DNA of 64,000 nucleotides, taken from NCBI GenBank assembly GCA_036258175.1, contig DATAEE010000137.1, forward strand, positions 43,975-107,974, read 5' to 3'. The notes below the pieces were generated by a model. That model saw only the letters and a list, made by a program, of their open reading frames with translations. It did no database searches and was not told the DNA's origin. Source of the stretch: DATAEE01 sp036258175. Lineage in GTDB: Bacteria > Acidobacteriota > Vicinamibacteria > Vicinamibacterales > 2-12-FULL-66-21. Positions 51,965-60,693 of this stretch are shown here, piece after piece. Within the stretch, counting starts at the first letter, position 1; each line of letters begins with the position of its first letter. Both the position numbers and the translations under genes were made by a program.

Positions 51965-52998
51965 CGTCGCACCAGCAGCCAGAGGAAGAACGGCCCACCG
52001 AGGAGCGCGGTGATCACGCCCACCGGCAGCTCGACGGGTGAGATGACGGTCCGTGCGAGGGTATCGCACGCCACCAGGAAGGCCGCACCGAACAACGCCG
52101 ACGCCGGCAGCACGAGCCGGTGATCTGAACCAACGAGAAGACGAACCAGGTGCGGCACGATTATCCCGATGAAGCCAATGGGACCGCCAACCGAAACTGC
52201 CGCGCCGGTCGCGAGCGACGCGCTGAAGAAGGCGGTCCGCTGCGCTCGCGTCACGTCGATCCCACGCGTGCCGGCGCTGTCCGGCCCGAGGCTGAGCAGG
52301 TTCAACGCGCGCGGCAGCGTCGCGAACAACCCGAACGCGCCCAGGGCGAGCGGGAGCGCGGCGACGATTGGCTGAAAGCTGCTGACATCGAGATCCCCCA
52401 TCAGCCACCGCAGGGTCCGGAACGTCTCAGCGAAGTCGGCAAAGTACTGCACAAAGAGAATGAGCGCGGAGAAAAACGCGTTCAGCGTCACACCGGCGAG
52501 CAGCAGCACGCTCGTCGAGAGGCCGCGCTGCCGAGCCACGGACAGTGCGTACACGATCGCGACAGCGCCGACCGACCCCGCGAAGCTCGCGATGGGCACC
52601 GCAGACAGACCGGCAAACCCAATCGTCCAGTCGAACGTAATCGCGAGCATCGCCCCGAGCGCCGCGCCAGACGAGATACCGAGCGTGAACGGCGTGGCCA
52701 GGGGATTTCGCAGCAGACCCTGAAACACGACCCCCGCCGCCGCGAGCGACGCGCCGACGAGCGCGCCAGCGAGCGTGCGGGGCAGCCTGGCGATAAAGAA
52801 AATCTGCGCGTCGACGTTCTCGCTGATCGGGACCGATCGATCCAGGACGCGCCGCAGGTCGATGGTCGTCGAGCCGACGAGCGGCGCAGCGACGATAGCG
52901 GCGACCGTCGGGATCCCGAATGCGATCATCGTGATGATCAGGCGCCGGCGGATGTCAGGACGACGACCCTGAAAGGTCGTACCACCGGTGGTGTTCAC
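51961..52998 (-). CDS. btuC: FecCD family ABC permease (BtuC)
   Basis: A 345-aa permease with about ten helices: RLPRTLAGALVGASLAAAGVVFQGLLRNPLATPFTLGISSGAALGA, then GGPIGFIGIIVPHLVRLLVGSDHR, the FecCD hallmark. The GTG at 52998 overlaps the btuD stop (GTGA), supporting that start. The first about 12 residues (NTTGGTTFQGRRP) are encoded by a short palindromic repeat (52963-52992). Confidence 0.92.
   Translation of the reverse strand: MNTTGGTTFQGRRPDIRRRLIITMIAFGIPTVAAIVAAPLVGSTTIDLRRVLDRSVPISENVDAQIFFIARLPRTLAGALVGASLAAAGVVFQGLLRNPLATPFTLGISSGAALGAMLAITFDWTIGFAGLSAVPIASFAGSVGAVAIVYALSVARQRGLSTSVLLLAGVTLNAFFSALILFVQYFADFAETFRTLRWLMGDLDVSSFQPIVAALPLALGAFGLFATLPRALNLLSLGPDSAGTRGIDVTRAQRTAFFSASLATGAAVSVGGPIGFIGIIVPHLVRLLVGSDHRLVLPASALFGAAFLVACDTLARTVISPVELPVGVITALLGGPFFLWLLVRR
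52963..52992. repeat. Palindromic repeat in the 5' end of btuC
   Basis: ACGACC-CTGAAA-GGTCGT (52963-52980) followed by the perfect palindrome ACCACCGGTGGT (52981-52992). It resembles the repeat at 36101-36122 and is translated as the N-terminus of BtuC. Confidence 0.7.
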
Positions 52999-53867
52999 GG
53001 CGCCGCCTCCCGGCCAACCGGCACCACGACCAGGTGGCCCGTCCGGGGGTGCATGGCGATCTCCGCGTCAACGCCGTAGAGACGGCGGATGAGCGACGGC
53101 GTCAGCACATCTGCGGTCGGCCCGGACGCGATCACTTCTCCCGCCTTGAGGACGACGAGCGTACGGCACAGGCCAGCGGCGAGATTCAGATCGTGTGTTG
53201 AGAGGACCAGGCCGATCCCCCGCTCGTCGCCCAGCCGGCGCACGACCGACGCGACCTCGATCTGATAGCCGAGATCGAGCGAAGCCGTGGGTTCGTCGAG
53301 GAGGAGGAAAGAGCCGCACGGCTGAACCCGCGCGCCACCACGATTGGTGTCCGTTTCCAGCTGCGCCAGCGCTGAGGCGATCACGACCCGCTGCTTCTCG
53401 CCGCCCGAGAGCGTCGTGAAAGGCCGATCTTCGAGGCCGTCCGTACCCGTCGCGGCCAGCGCGGCGCGCGCAATCGCGATGTCCTCCGGCGCCTCGAGCG
53501 CGAAGCGGCCCAGATGTGGATATCGGCCCATCAACACCATCTCGAGGACGGAGTAGTCGAACGCCGGATGCGTTTCCTGGGGAACGACTGCGATTCGGCG
53601 CGCCAGAGCCGCGCGCGTCAATTGCGACAGCGGCGTCCCATCGATCGAGATCCGGCCGGCCGCAGGACGCAGCAGTCCGGTGAGCAGCCTGAGCAGCGTC
53701 GTCTTGCCGGATCCGTTCGGACCGAGGAGGCCGACGAGATCCCCGGGCGCGCAGGTGATGGATACACCGTGCAGCGTGTCGGTGGAGGGGCCGATCTTTC
53801 GACCGACCCGTCCGTACGCGAACGACAGATCACTGGCCGAAAGCAACGCGCACCCCGGCGAATCCAC
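52995..53867 (-). CDS. btuD: ABC transporter ATPase (BtuD)
   Basis: A 290-aa ATPase: Walker A GPNGSGKTT, Q-loop VVPQETHPAF, signature LSGGEKQRV, Walker B FLLLDEPTASLDLG and switch LVLSTHDLNL. An insertion (ETDTNRGGARVQPCGS) between the signature and Walker B is longer than usual. It pairs with the downstream permease for cobalamin uptake. The 5' end overlaps the TonB receptor gene by 38 bases; a downstream TTG start near LLSASDL is also possible. Confidence 0.92.
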   Translation of the reverse strand: MDSPGCALLSASDLSFAYGRVGRKIGPSTDTLHGVSITCAPGDLVGLLGPNGSGKTTLLRLLTGLLRPAAGRISIDGTPLSQLTRAALARRIAVVPQETHPAFDYSVLEMVLMGRYPHLGRFALEAPEDIAIARAALAATGTDGLEDRPFTTLSGGEKQRVVIASALAQLETDTNRGGARVQPCGSFLLLDEPTASLDLGYQIEVASVVRRLGDERGIGLVLSTHDLNLAAGLCRTLVVLKAGEVIASGPTADVLTPSLIRRLYGVDAEIAMHPRTGHLVVVPVGREAAP

Positions 53868-56091
53868 CCCGACCCGGCGACGGAAAGCCGAACGCCTCCT
53901 CGTAATCCTCGTCGAAGAGATTCGTGATGCGGCCGTGCACGCTCAGTCGAGGCGTCAAGCGGTACGACGCGCCGGCGGACATGACGAAATAGCCCGGCGC
54001 CTCGAACAGGCCGCCGCTCGCACCAAACGAGGGCTCAACGTCGAGCACCTTCCCGCGCGCGTTGCCGATCGCGTACGCCGTCACACGTCCGTAGCTCACG
54101 GTGACGTCGACCGTTCCCTGGTGCCGCGGCCGTCGCAGCAGTGGGTCGCCCACCTCGAAGGGGGATGGCGCCTGGTCAGGTACGCGATCGACTGCGAGGA
54201 TTTCGGTGTCGAGCCAGGTGTAATTGCCGGTTACGGCGACGCCGCGGCCGCGCCAGGCCCCGACGATCTCAGCGCCGAGCGCGCGCGCGTTGGCGATGTT
54301 GTCGGTTCGGAAACGGCTCGCGTCCGCGAACGACCGCCCGACGGCGACGATCAAATCGTCGTAGCTGTTGTAGAAGAGCGTCGCCGTGAAGACTGCCGCG
54401 CCGCCGTCGAACGCCTGCTCGACGCCGGCGTCGAAGCTCCGGCTGCGCTCCGGCTTCAGCCGGGGATTGTCCGTGAACGCGATTTCGAACGCCGTCGGCG
54501 GACGGATACCGGTCCCGGCGGATCCGCGGATCTTCGTCCACCCGCGTTCGTCCGGCGCGCGGAGAAACCACAGCGCGGACGCCCGCGGGTTCGTCGACCA
54601 GACCGTCTCATCGTCGAAGGGCGGCCGTGCGCCGAACGGGCTCGGATTCCCTTCGAGCGCGTCACGCCGGATCTGTTCGACGCGCAGCCCGGCGGTCGCT
54701 GCGAACCGTCCCGCGGCGTAGCGCGCTTCGCCGAAGTAGCCGGCGAGATCACGATCGATCGGGATTTCCTGAAATGTCTCGCCCGTGATGAACGTGCTGG
54801 CGGCCCGTTCGCTCTGGAACTCCGCGCCGAGGCTGACGCCCAGCGGAGCAGAGACGTCGACGTCCGACTGAAAACGCGTCGTAAACCGGCGGCTTTCAGA
54901 TGTCGTGGGATCGTTGGGCGAGAACTGGCTCACGAATTCGCCGTCGGAATCGGCGTAAGTGACCTGGGCACGATGGCGCCAGCGCTGGCCTGTGGGAACG
55001 CGCCCGTCGATGAGGAACAGCACATCGTCGTTCTGGCCGCGCGACACGCGGTCGACGGCAGTGTAGTTGCCAACCGGGTTCGAGCCGAACGGACCCGGAA
55101 ATCCGCGCTCGTTGCCGGCAACGCGGACGCGGCCGCCAATACCCGCGCCGCGGGCGCCGGCCCAGCCGCCGCCGAGCGTGACGAAGTGACGCTCGTAATC
55201 GTCGTTCGAAACCTCCTCGCCGGTCGCCGGCGCCGTGCCGGTAAAGCCATCGCTTTCGAATCGTTCCGCCGCGAGACCGCCGCTCCAACCGTCGTGCGCG
55301 CCTGCGGCGCTGCCTGCTGCGTGCCAAGTGCCGCGGCTACCTCCTTCGAAGAGTCCGTCAACTCCCGGCCGATCGCCGCGGCGGGTCAGTACTGACACGA
55401 CGGCGCCGATCGCGCCGCCGCCGTAGAGCGCGCTCTGAGGCCCGCGCATGACCTCGATCCGTTCGACACCAGCGGTGCCAAGGTGGCCAAAGTCGAAGCC
55501 GCCTCCAAAGGCGTTGGCTGCAACGCCGTCGATCAGTACGAGCGTGAAGTCGGACTCGCCCCCACGTGGGAAGATCGACGTCAGTCCGCCAGGGCCGCCC
55601 GACTGGCTGACGGCGACGCCGGGTACGAGCCGCAGCGCATCCGCGATCGCGTCGATCTGCCGCGTTTCGAGCGCCTCGGCATCCAGCGTCGTCACGCTGT
55701 CGGCGACACGCGTCAGCGGCACGTCGACCTGCGCCGCCGACACGACGACCGATTCCTCGATCGCACTCACACGAAGCGTCAACGTGACGGCGTTTCGTTC
55801 CGTTTCGCCGGGCGTAACGCGCATCGGCGCCGCGCGCATACCGTCGCGCGACGCCGTGACCTCGAGATCTTCAGCGGGCAGATCGGCAATCTTGAACTCC
55901 CCGCGTTCGTCTGTGATCACGCGGGCGACGACGGCGGCGCCGCGCATGACCAGGACCTGGGCTCCAGCGATCGGTCGGCCGTCGGGATCGACGGCGCGGC
56001 CGCGCAGCTCGGCACCGGCTGCTAGGCCTGCCGCCGCGACGAGAAGAATGAAGGTAAAGAGAAAGGCGCGGTAACGAGAGACGAGAACCAC
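53830..56091 (-). CDS. TonB-dependent cobalamin-type outer-membrane receptor
   Basis: A 753-aa receptor: signal peptide, a carboxypeptidase-regulatory-like beta domain (RGRAVDPDGRPIAGAQVLV), a plug (DALRLVPGVAVSQSGGPGGLTS, then GIERIEVMRGPQSALYGGGAIGAVVSVLT-like sequence) and a barrel ending FEIAFTDNPRL...AGVRVAFGQ. Its riboswitch and the following BtuDCF genes identify it as a BtuB-type B12 receptor. GTG start at 56091 lies three bases after AAGGAGG. Confidence 0.93.
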   Translation of the reverse strand: MVLVSRYRAFLFTFILLVAAAGLAAGAELRGRAVDPDGRPIAGAQVLVMRGAAVVARVITDERGEFKIADLPAEDLEVTASRDGMRAAPMRVTPGETERNAVTLTLRVSAIEESVVVSAAQVDVPLTRVADSVTTLDAEALETRQIDAIADALRLVPGVAVSQSGGPGGLTSIFPRGGESDFTLVLIDGVAANAFGGGFDFGHLGTAGVERIEVMRGPQSALYGGGAIGAVVSVLTRRGDRPGVDGLFEGGSRGTWHAAGSAAGAHDGWSGGLAAERFESDGFTGTAPATGEEVSNDDYERHFVTLGGGWAGARGAGIGGRVRVAGNERGFPGPFGSNPVGNYTAVDRVSRGQNDDVLFLIDGRVPTGQRWRHRAQVTYADSDGEFVSQFSPNDPTTSESRRFTTRFQSDVDVSAPLGVSLGAEFQSERAASTFITGETFQEIPIDRDLAGYFGEARYAAGRFAATAGLRVEQIRRDALEGNPSPFGARPPFDDETVWSTNPRASALWFLRAPDERGWTKIRGSAGTGIRPPTAFEIAFTDNPRLKPERSRSFDAGVEQAFDGGAAVFTATLFYNSYDDLIVAVGRSFADASRFRTDNIANARALGAEIVGAWRGRGVAVTGNYTWLDTEILAVDRVPDQAPSPFEVGDPLLRRPRHQGTVDVTVSYGRVTAYAIGNARGKVLDVEPSFGASGGLFEAPGYFVMSAGASYRLTPRLSVHGRITNLFDEDYEEAFGFPSPGRGGFAGVRVAFGQ

Positions 56092-56164
56092 TGGCCTCCT
56101 TCCGGCGTGCTGCGCGCCGTGTCATGTCGACCGCCGCAAGCGCGGCGGACGCAATGGAGATGTG

Positions 56165-56295
56165 CCAAGTGGCCGGGTATCCTGGCTCGCGCGACCGCGG
56201 ATTCAGCGTAATCCGTGAATCCGTGGCTCGCGCTTACAGTGGCGGCACCGCGTGGGCTTCGCACCCACTTCCCCCGGCCGCCGGGCGCGCGTCGT
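56165..56295 (-). ncRNA. Cobalamin riboswitch
   Basis: On the minus strand, in order: GGGGAAG, GTGCGAAGCCCACGCGGTGCC, the B12 box GCCGCCACTGT followed by AAGCGCGAGCC, and the conserved AGCCAGGATACCCGGCC. These are the hallmark segments of the cobalamin riboswitch core. It lies in the leader of the TonB receptor gene and should turn off the operon when adenosyl- or methylcobalamin is abundant. It ends near the ribosome-binding site. Confidence 0.92.
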
Positions 56296-56307
56296 TTGTA
56301 ACCGCGA

Positions 56308-56313
56308 AGTATA
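56308..56313 (-). promoter_or_regulatory. -10 element of the B12 operon
   Basis: TATACT on the minus strand just upstream of the riboswitch. No good -35 is seen at the usual distance, so the promoter is moderately supported. It overlaps the region before mqnE. Confidence 0.5.
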
Positions 56314-56333
56314 GCATGCCAGAATGATCCGAG

Positions 56334-57500
56334 ATGGACGTCGCGCGCGCTCGAATCGCCGCTGCGGGATTGTCGGACGTTGCGGAGAAGCTCGACGCCG
56401 GCGTGCGTCTCGATCTCGAAGACGGCGTACGGTTGTTCGACACGCCCGATCTGCTGGCGCTCGGCTGGCTCGCGAACCGCGATCGCGAGCGGCGCCACGC
56501 GGCGCGCACGTACTACAACTACAACATCCGGATCGAAGCGACGAACGTCTGCGTCGCGAGTTGCCTGTTCTGTGCGTTCGCGCGATTGAAGCCGGGCGAT
56601 GCCGACGCCTACACGATGTCGCTCGAAGAGGTGTGGGGCAAGCTGCGCAGCCGCGCGGACCAGCCGCTCACCGAGATCCACGTGGTCAACGGTCTCCACC
56701 CGGATCTCCCGTTCGACTACTACACGGAGATGCTTCGAGGCTTGAAGAGGATCCGGCCGTCGATCCACTTGAAGTGTTTCACTGCGGTCGAGATCGCGTT
56801 CTTCGCAGACCTGTACGGAATGACCGACGAGCACGTGCTGCGCGAGCTGATGGCGGCGGGTCTCGATTCGCTGCCCGGCGGCGGCGCGGAGATCTTCGCC
56901 GAGCGCGTCCGGCGGAAGATCTGCCACGACAAGGCGGACGCGGATCGCTGGCTCTCGATTCACCGCCTCGCGCACCGGCTCGGCATGCGATCGAACGTGA
57001 CCATGTTGTACGGGCATATCGAGACGGCAGCCGAGAGGGTGGATCACATGATCCGCGCACGCGATCTGCAGGAGGAGACCGGCGGCTTCCAGGCGTTCAT
57101 CCCGCTCGCGTTCCATCCCGACAACAATCAGATGCGCAAGCTGCCGGCGCCGTCAGCGGCCGACACGCTGCGCGTGCACGCGGTGGCGCGGCTGGTCGTC
57201 GACAACATTCCGCACGTGAAGGCGTTCTGGATTGCGACGGGCGTCGACGTGGCGCAGGCCTCTCTCTGGTTTGGCGTCGACGACCTGGACGGAACCGTGC
57301 AGGAGGAAAAGATCTACCACATGGCCGGCGCGCGGACGCCTGAAGCGATGACGACGGGAGAGATTCGTTGCCTGATCCGGGCCGCCGGGCGCGAGCCGAT
57401 CGAGCGGGACACCCTCTACAACATCGTTCCGAGTGCGGCCGAGGTGGAGCTCGACTCCGCTCGGGGCAAGCGCACTGCATCGTCGGGCGTGGTACAATAG
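56334..57500 (+). CDS. mqnE: Aminofutalosine synthase MqnE
   Basis: A 388-aa radical SAM enzyme, first step of the futalosine menaquinone pathway. The cluster motif is CVASCLFCAF (C-x3-C-x2-C); IHVVNGLHPDLPFDYYTEMLRG and LPGGGAEIFAERVR are the MqnE-typical segments. ATG at 56334 is used; it is divergent from the B12 operon. It is followed directly by nadA. Confidence 0.93.
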   Translation: MDVARARIAAAGLSDVAEKLDAGVRLDLEDGVRLFDTPDLLALGWLANRDRERRHAARTYYNYNIRIEATNVCVASCLFCAFARLKPGDADAYTMSLEEVWGKLRSRADQPLTEIHVVNGLHPDLPFDYYTEMLRGLKRIRPSIHLKCFTAVEIAFFADLYGMTDEHVLRELMAAGLDSLPGGGAEIFAERVRRKICHDKADADRWLSIHRLAHRLGMRSNVTMLYGHIETAAERVDHMIRARDLQEETGGFQAFIPLAFHPDNNQMRKLPAPSAADTLRVHAVARLVVDNIPHVKAFWIATGVDVAQASLWFGVDDLDGTVQEEKIYHMAGARTPEAMTTGEIRCLIRAAGREPIERDTLYNIVPSAAEVELDSARGKRTASSGVVQ

Positions 57501-57529
57501 AACTGCTTGCGAAAGTTTTCACAAGCAGC
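57494..57529 (+). promoter_or_regulatory. Promoter and dyad upstream of nadA
   Basis: Extended -10 TGGTACAAT (TACAAT 57494-57499) in the 3' end of mqnE. It is followed by a dyad CTGCTTG...CAAGCAG (57504-57510 and 57523-57529) with an inner GAAA/TTTC stem. The dyad sits at the expected transcription start, the position of a repressor operator; an NAD-responsive regulator is a guess. Confidence 0.55.
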
Positions 57530-57560
57530 ACAAACGGGCACGTAAGGGCCCTGTACCACG

Positions 57561-58694
57561 ATGAACGTCAACCTCCTCACGGAGTTCGAAAAAACGCAGA
57601 TCGGCGAGCGCCAGCCGCTCCCTGACCGCTATCTCGGTCTGCCCGACGAGGAGATGGACCTTCGGATCGCCGCGGCGAAAGCCGCGCTCGGTGATCGGCT
57701 CGTCGTTCTCGGACACCACTATCAGCGCGACGAGGTCATCAAGTTCGCCGATTACACCGGCGACTCGTTCAAGCTGGCGCGTCAGGCGGCCAGCCGCGGT
57801 GAGGCCGAGTTCATCGTCTTCTGCGGCGTGCATTTCATGGCGGAGAGCGCCGACATCCTCAGCGCGGCGCATCAGAAAGTCATCCTCCCTGATCTCGCGG
57901 CCGGCTGCTCGATGGCCGACATGGCCGCATCCGATCAGCTCGAGCTGTGCTGGCGCGAGCTCCAGCAGCTGGGTGCGCGCTCGGTCGTCCCGGTCACCTA
58001 CATCAATTCAGCGGCTTCGATCAAAGCGTTCTGCGGCGAGCACGGCGGCGTCGTCTGCACGTCCTCGAACGCAGCGGCGACATTGAAGTGGGCCTGGGAA
58101 CGCGGCGAAAAGCTGCTCATGCTCCCCGACCAGCACCTCGGACGTAACACGGCTTTCTTCCGGATGGGCCTGCCCCTGGACGAGATGGTCGTCTGGGATC
58201 CCGCCGAACCATGGGGCGACCTGTCACCGGAGGATCTTCAGCGGGCGCGGCTGATTCTCTGGAAAGGGCACTGCTCCGTTCACACCCGCTTCAGCGTTCA
58301 GCAGATCGCCAATTTCCGAAAGCAGTACCCGGACGGCCGGGTCATCGTGCATCCTGAATGTACCTTCGACGTCGTGAAGGCCGCAGACGACTCCGGATCG
58401 ACGGAACACATCATCAAGACGGTCACCAACAGTCCCGAAGGGTCGGTCTGGGCGGTTGGCACCGAGATCCACCTCGTCCATCGCCTCACCCAGCAGCTCG
58501 CGCCGTCGCGGACCGTCGTCACGCTCGATCCGTTTGGCTGCCTGTGCTCGACGATGTTCCGCGTGTCGCCGAACCATCTCCTGTGGGTGCTGGAAGGCCT
58601 GCTCGACGGTGAGATCCACAACCAGATCGTCGTTCCCGAGCCGACTCGTCATTGGGCGAAGGTCGCGCTCGATCGGATGCTCACGATCTCCTAG
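57561..58694 (+). CDS. nadA: Quinolinate synthase A
   Basis: A 377-aa 4Fe-4S enzyme condensing iminoaspartate with dihydroxyacetone phosphate in NAD synthesis. The three cluster Cys are in LAAGCSMAD, VHPECTFDV and LCSTMFRV; GHHYQRDEVIKFADYTGDSF and TYINSAASIKAFCGEHGGVVCTSSNA are conserved. nadB and nadC are not in the window. The expected start is ATG 57561. Confidence 0.96.
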   Translation: MNVNLLTEFEKTQIGERQPLPDRYLGLPDEEMDLRIAAAKAALGDRLVVLGHHYQRDEVIKFADYTGDSFKLARQAASRGEAEFIVFCGVHFMAESADILSAAHQKVILPDLAAGCSMADMAASDQLELCWRELQQLGARSVVPVTYINSAASIKAFCGEHGGVVCTSSNAAATLKWAWERGEKLLMLPDQHLGRNTAFFRMGLPLDEMVVWDPAEPWGDLSPEDLQRARLILWKGHCSVHTRFSVQQIANFRKQYPDGRVIVHPECTFDVVKAADDSGSTEHIIKTVTNSPEGSVWAVGTEIHLVHRLTQQLAPSRTVVTLDPFGCLCSTMFRVSPNHLLWVLEGLLDGEIHNQIVVPEPTRHWAKVALDRMLTIS

Positions 58695-58724
58695 TTTCCT
58701 CGTATAAGATCGTCTCTTTGTAGC

Positions 58725-58742
58725 GTCCGGCTCGAGCCGGAC
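58725..58742. repeat. Perfect palindrome in the leader of the superoxide dismutase gene
   Basis: GTCCGGCTCGAGCCGGAC, 18 bases, just before AAGGAG and the GTG start. It lies at the expected 5' end of the transcript (TATAAG at 58713-58718) and could stabilise the mRNA or modulate translation. Confidence 0.65.
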
Positions 58743-58756
58743 CAAGGAGAATTATC

Positions 58757-59359
58757 GTGGCGCACGAGCTTCCTCCCCTGCCGTATGCCTACAACGCGCT
58801 GGAACCGCACATCGACGAGCAGACGATGCGGATTCATCACGACAAGCACCACGCGGCATACGTAAACAACCTGAACGCCGCGCTCGAGAAGCATCCCGAT
58901 TTGCAGAACAAGTCGATCGAAGATCTGCTTCGCGGGATCAACAGCGTGCCGGAAGACATCCGGACCGCCGTGCGCAACAACGGCGGCGGCCACGCGAACC
59001 ACACGATGTTCTGGGAGATCATGGGCCCGGGCGGCGGCGGAGCGCCGAAGGGCGCGCTCGGCGACGCGATCAAGGCCACGTTCGGCGGCTTCGATCAGTT
59101 CAAAGAGCAGGTCAACAAGGCGGGTGTCGGACGGTTCGGCAGCGGCTGGGCCTGGCTGGTGGACGCCGGCGGCAAGCTCGTGATCGAGAGCACGGCGAAT
59201 CAGGACAGTCCGCTGATGGAAGGAAAGAAGCCTATCCTTGGCGTCGACGTGTGGGAGCACGCGTACTACTTGAAGTATCAGAACCGCCGTCCGGACTACC
59301 TCGCGGCCTGGTGGAACACGGTCAACTGGGACGCGGTGAATACGCGCTTCGGAAAGTAG
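58757..59359 (+). CDS. Fe/Mn superoxide dismutase
   Basis: A 200-aa SOD dimer subunit. Metal ligands are visible in HHDKHHAAYVNNLN, GGGHANHTMFW and DVWEHAYYLKYQNRRPDY. Whether Fe or Mn is bound cannot be read from sequence alone. AAGGAG seven bases before GTG 58757 supports the start. Confidence 0.95.
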   Translation: MAHELPPLPYAYNALEPHIDEQTMRIHHDKHHAAYVNNLNAALEKHPDLQNKSIEDLLRGINSVPEDIRTAVRNNGGGHANHTMFWEIMGPGGGGAPKGALGDAIKATFGGFDQFKEQVNKAGVGRFGSGWAWLVDAGGKLVIESTANQDSPLMEGKKPILGVDVWEHAYYLKYQNRRPDYLAAWWNTVNWDAVNTRFGK

Positions 59360-59374
59360 CGCCCATTGCTGAAT

Positions 59375-59400
59375 GCTGAATGCTGAATTCAGCATTCAGC
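59375..59400. repeat. 26-base perfect palindrome overlapping a gene start
   Basis: Symmetric about GAATTC (59385-59390), built from GCTGAAT units that also repeat upstream (59368-59380) and downstream (TTCAGCATTG). It covers the first ATG of the next membrane protein gene. Confidence 0.8.
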
Positions 59401-60210
59401 AATCCACCTTCAGCATTGTTCATTCTTTTTCTTTTCCTCACCCACCTCGCCATCGGCATTGCGTGGACGCTGATACTCGTCCCGCGCGCCGCCGGCATCA
59501 AGTTCTTTCGCTTCAACGCGGGCGTCGTCGTCGCCCTGCTCGCGGTGGCGGCCGCCCTCAGGCCTGATCCGGCGGGCCTGTCTGGAACGTGGACCACAGG
59601 GTTGTGGCTGCTCGGAGTTGCGATTGCCGCCCTGACCCTTTACTGGGCGACGATCGGTCGCATGCTCGCGTCGCTCAGAGGCCTGTTTCTGTGGACCGGC
59701 CTCATCGCGGGCGCCGGGGCGCTCGGCATGCAGGCGCTCGCGCTCGCGCCGAGCACGGACCGGCTCGGCCTCGCGCTGACGGCGCTCAGCTTTGTGACCT
59801 CGGCGGCGCTCCTCGGCGGTGCCTGTACGGCGATGGTCCTTGGCCACTGGTATCTCATCCTTCCCTCGATGGACATCGCGCTGCTGAAGCGCATCGTCAA
59901 GTTTCATCTCGCGTCGCTCGTCACGCGGATGCTGATCGTCGGTGTCGTCGTGCTTTGCGTCATTGGCGGACTACTGATGGCCTCGGTGGATTTCTCGCGG
60001 TATGCGACGTCCGTGGACGGCGTGTTCCTCTGGCAGCGCGTGCTGTTCGGCCTGGCTGGCCCTGCGGTGCTCGGCTGGCTCACGTGGGAGACCGCCAAGA
60101 TCCGGTCGACGCAGTCCGCGACCGGGATTCTCTACGTGGACTTTTTCGCCGTGATCGTTGGCGAAGTGCTGGCCAAGTATCTGCTGATGGAGATCTCTCT
60201 TCCGCTGTAG
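59380..60210 (+). CDS. Multi-helix membrane protein of unknown function
   Basis: A 276-aa protein with about seven helices (LFILFLFLTHLAIGIAWTLI, VVVALLAVAAAL, LWTGLIAGAGALGM, MLIVGVVVLCVIGGLLM, LVGLAGPAVLGWLTW). The function is unknown. The first codons are encoded by the palindrome; an in-frame TTG at 59416 may be the true start. It is followed by a small zinc-ribbon protein gene. Confidence 0.7.
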   Translation: MLNSAFSNPPSALFILFLFLTHLAIGIAWTLILVPRAAGIKFFRFNAGVVVALLAVAAALRPDPAGLSGTWTTGLWLLGVAIAALTLYWATIGRMLASLRGLFLWTGLIAGAGALGMQALALAPSTDRLGLALTALSFVTSAALLGGACTAMVLGHWYLILPSMDIALLKRIVKFHLASLVTRMLIVGVVVLCVIGGLLMASVDFSRYATSVDGVFLWQRVLFGLAGPAVLGWLTWETAKIRSTQSATGILYVDFFAVIVGEVLAKYLLMEISLPL

Positions 60211-60226
60211 GGACTAGGGACTAGGC

Positions 60227-60691
60227 GTGCAGATCATCCTCAAATGTCCTGGCTGCGGCGCGAAGCTGGAGCTCGACGTCGTTCAGGCGCCCGGCGGCGT
60301 GCGATGCGGAAGGTGCGGCCGCGAAATGCCGGTGCACCTGACCCCGGCAGTCCGCGAGGATCGCGTCGTCGACGCCTGCCCGCTCTGCGTCGGTTCGGAC
60401 TTCTACGTCCGCAAGGATTTCGATCCGAAGGTTGGCTTGACCGTCGTCATCATCGGCGCATTGATCAGCGCGGCGTTCTACTTTTTCGGCCTCGACCTGA
60501 TCGCCTATGCCATCCTCGCCTGCGCCGCGCTCATCGATCTCGTCGTCTACAGCCGGCTGGGTGACGTGACGGTCTGCTACCGCTGCCACGCGGAGTTCAG
60601 GGGGGCATACCGGCGCACCGGGGGCGCGTTCGATCTTCACACCGCCGATCTGCTCGAGCCGGAGTGGGAGCGGAAGATTGGACGGCGTTGA
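60227..60691 (+). CDS. Zinc-ribbon membrane protein
   Basis: A 154-aa protein with an N-terminal zinc ribbon (LKCPGCGAKLELD, VRCGRCGREM), a second Cys pair (DACPLCVG), two membrane helices (VVIIGALISAAFYFFGL and IAYAILACAALIDLVVY) and a C-terminal CYRCHAEF. No family assigned. GTG start at 60227. Confidence 0.72.
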   Translation: MQIILKCPGCGAKLELDVVQAPGGVRCGRCGREMPVHLTPAVREDRVVDACPLCVGSDFYVRKDFDPKVGLTVVIIGALISAAFYFFGLDLIAYAILACAALIDLVVYSRLGDVTVCYRCHAEFRGAYRRTGGAFDLHTADLLEPEWERKIGRR

Positions 60692-60693
60692 TC

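Noticed and set aside
53680..55395. 571-codon plus-strand ORF opposite the TonB receptor
   Set aside because: Arg-rich shadow frame without domains.
56022..57116. Minus-strand ORF spanning the riboswitch and mqnE
   Set aside because: Antisense to mqnE, and covers a structured RNA element.
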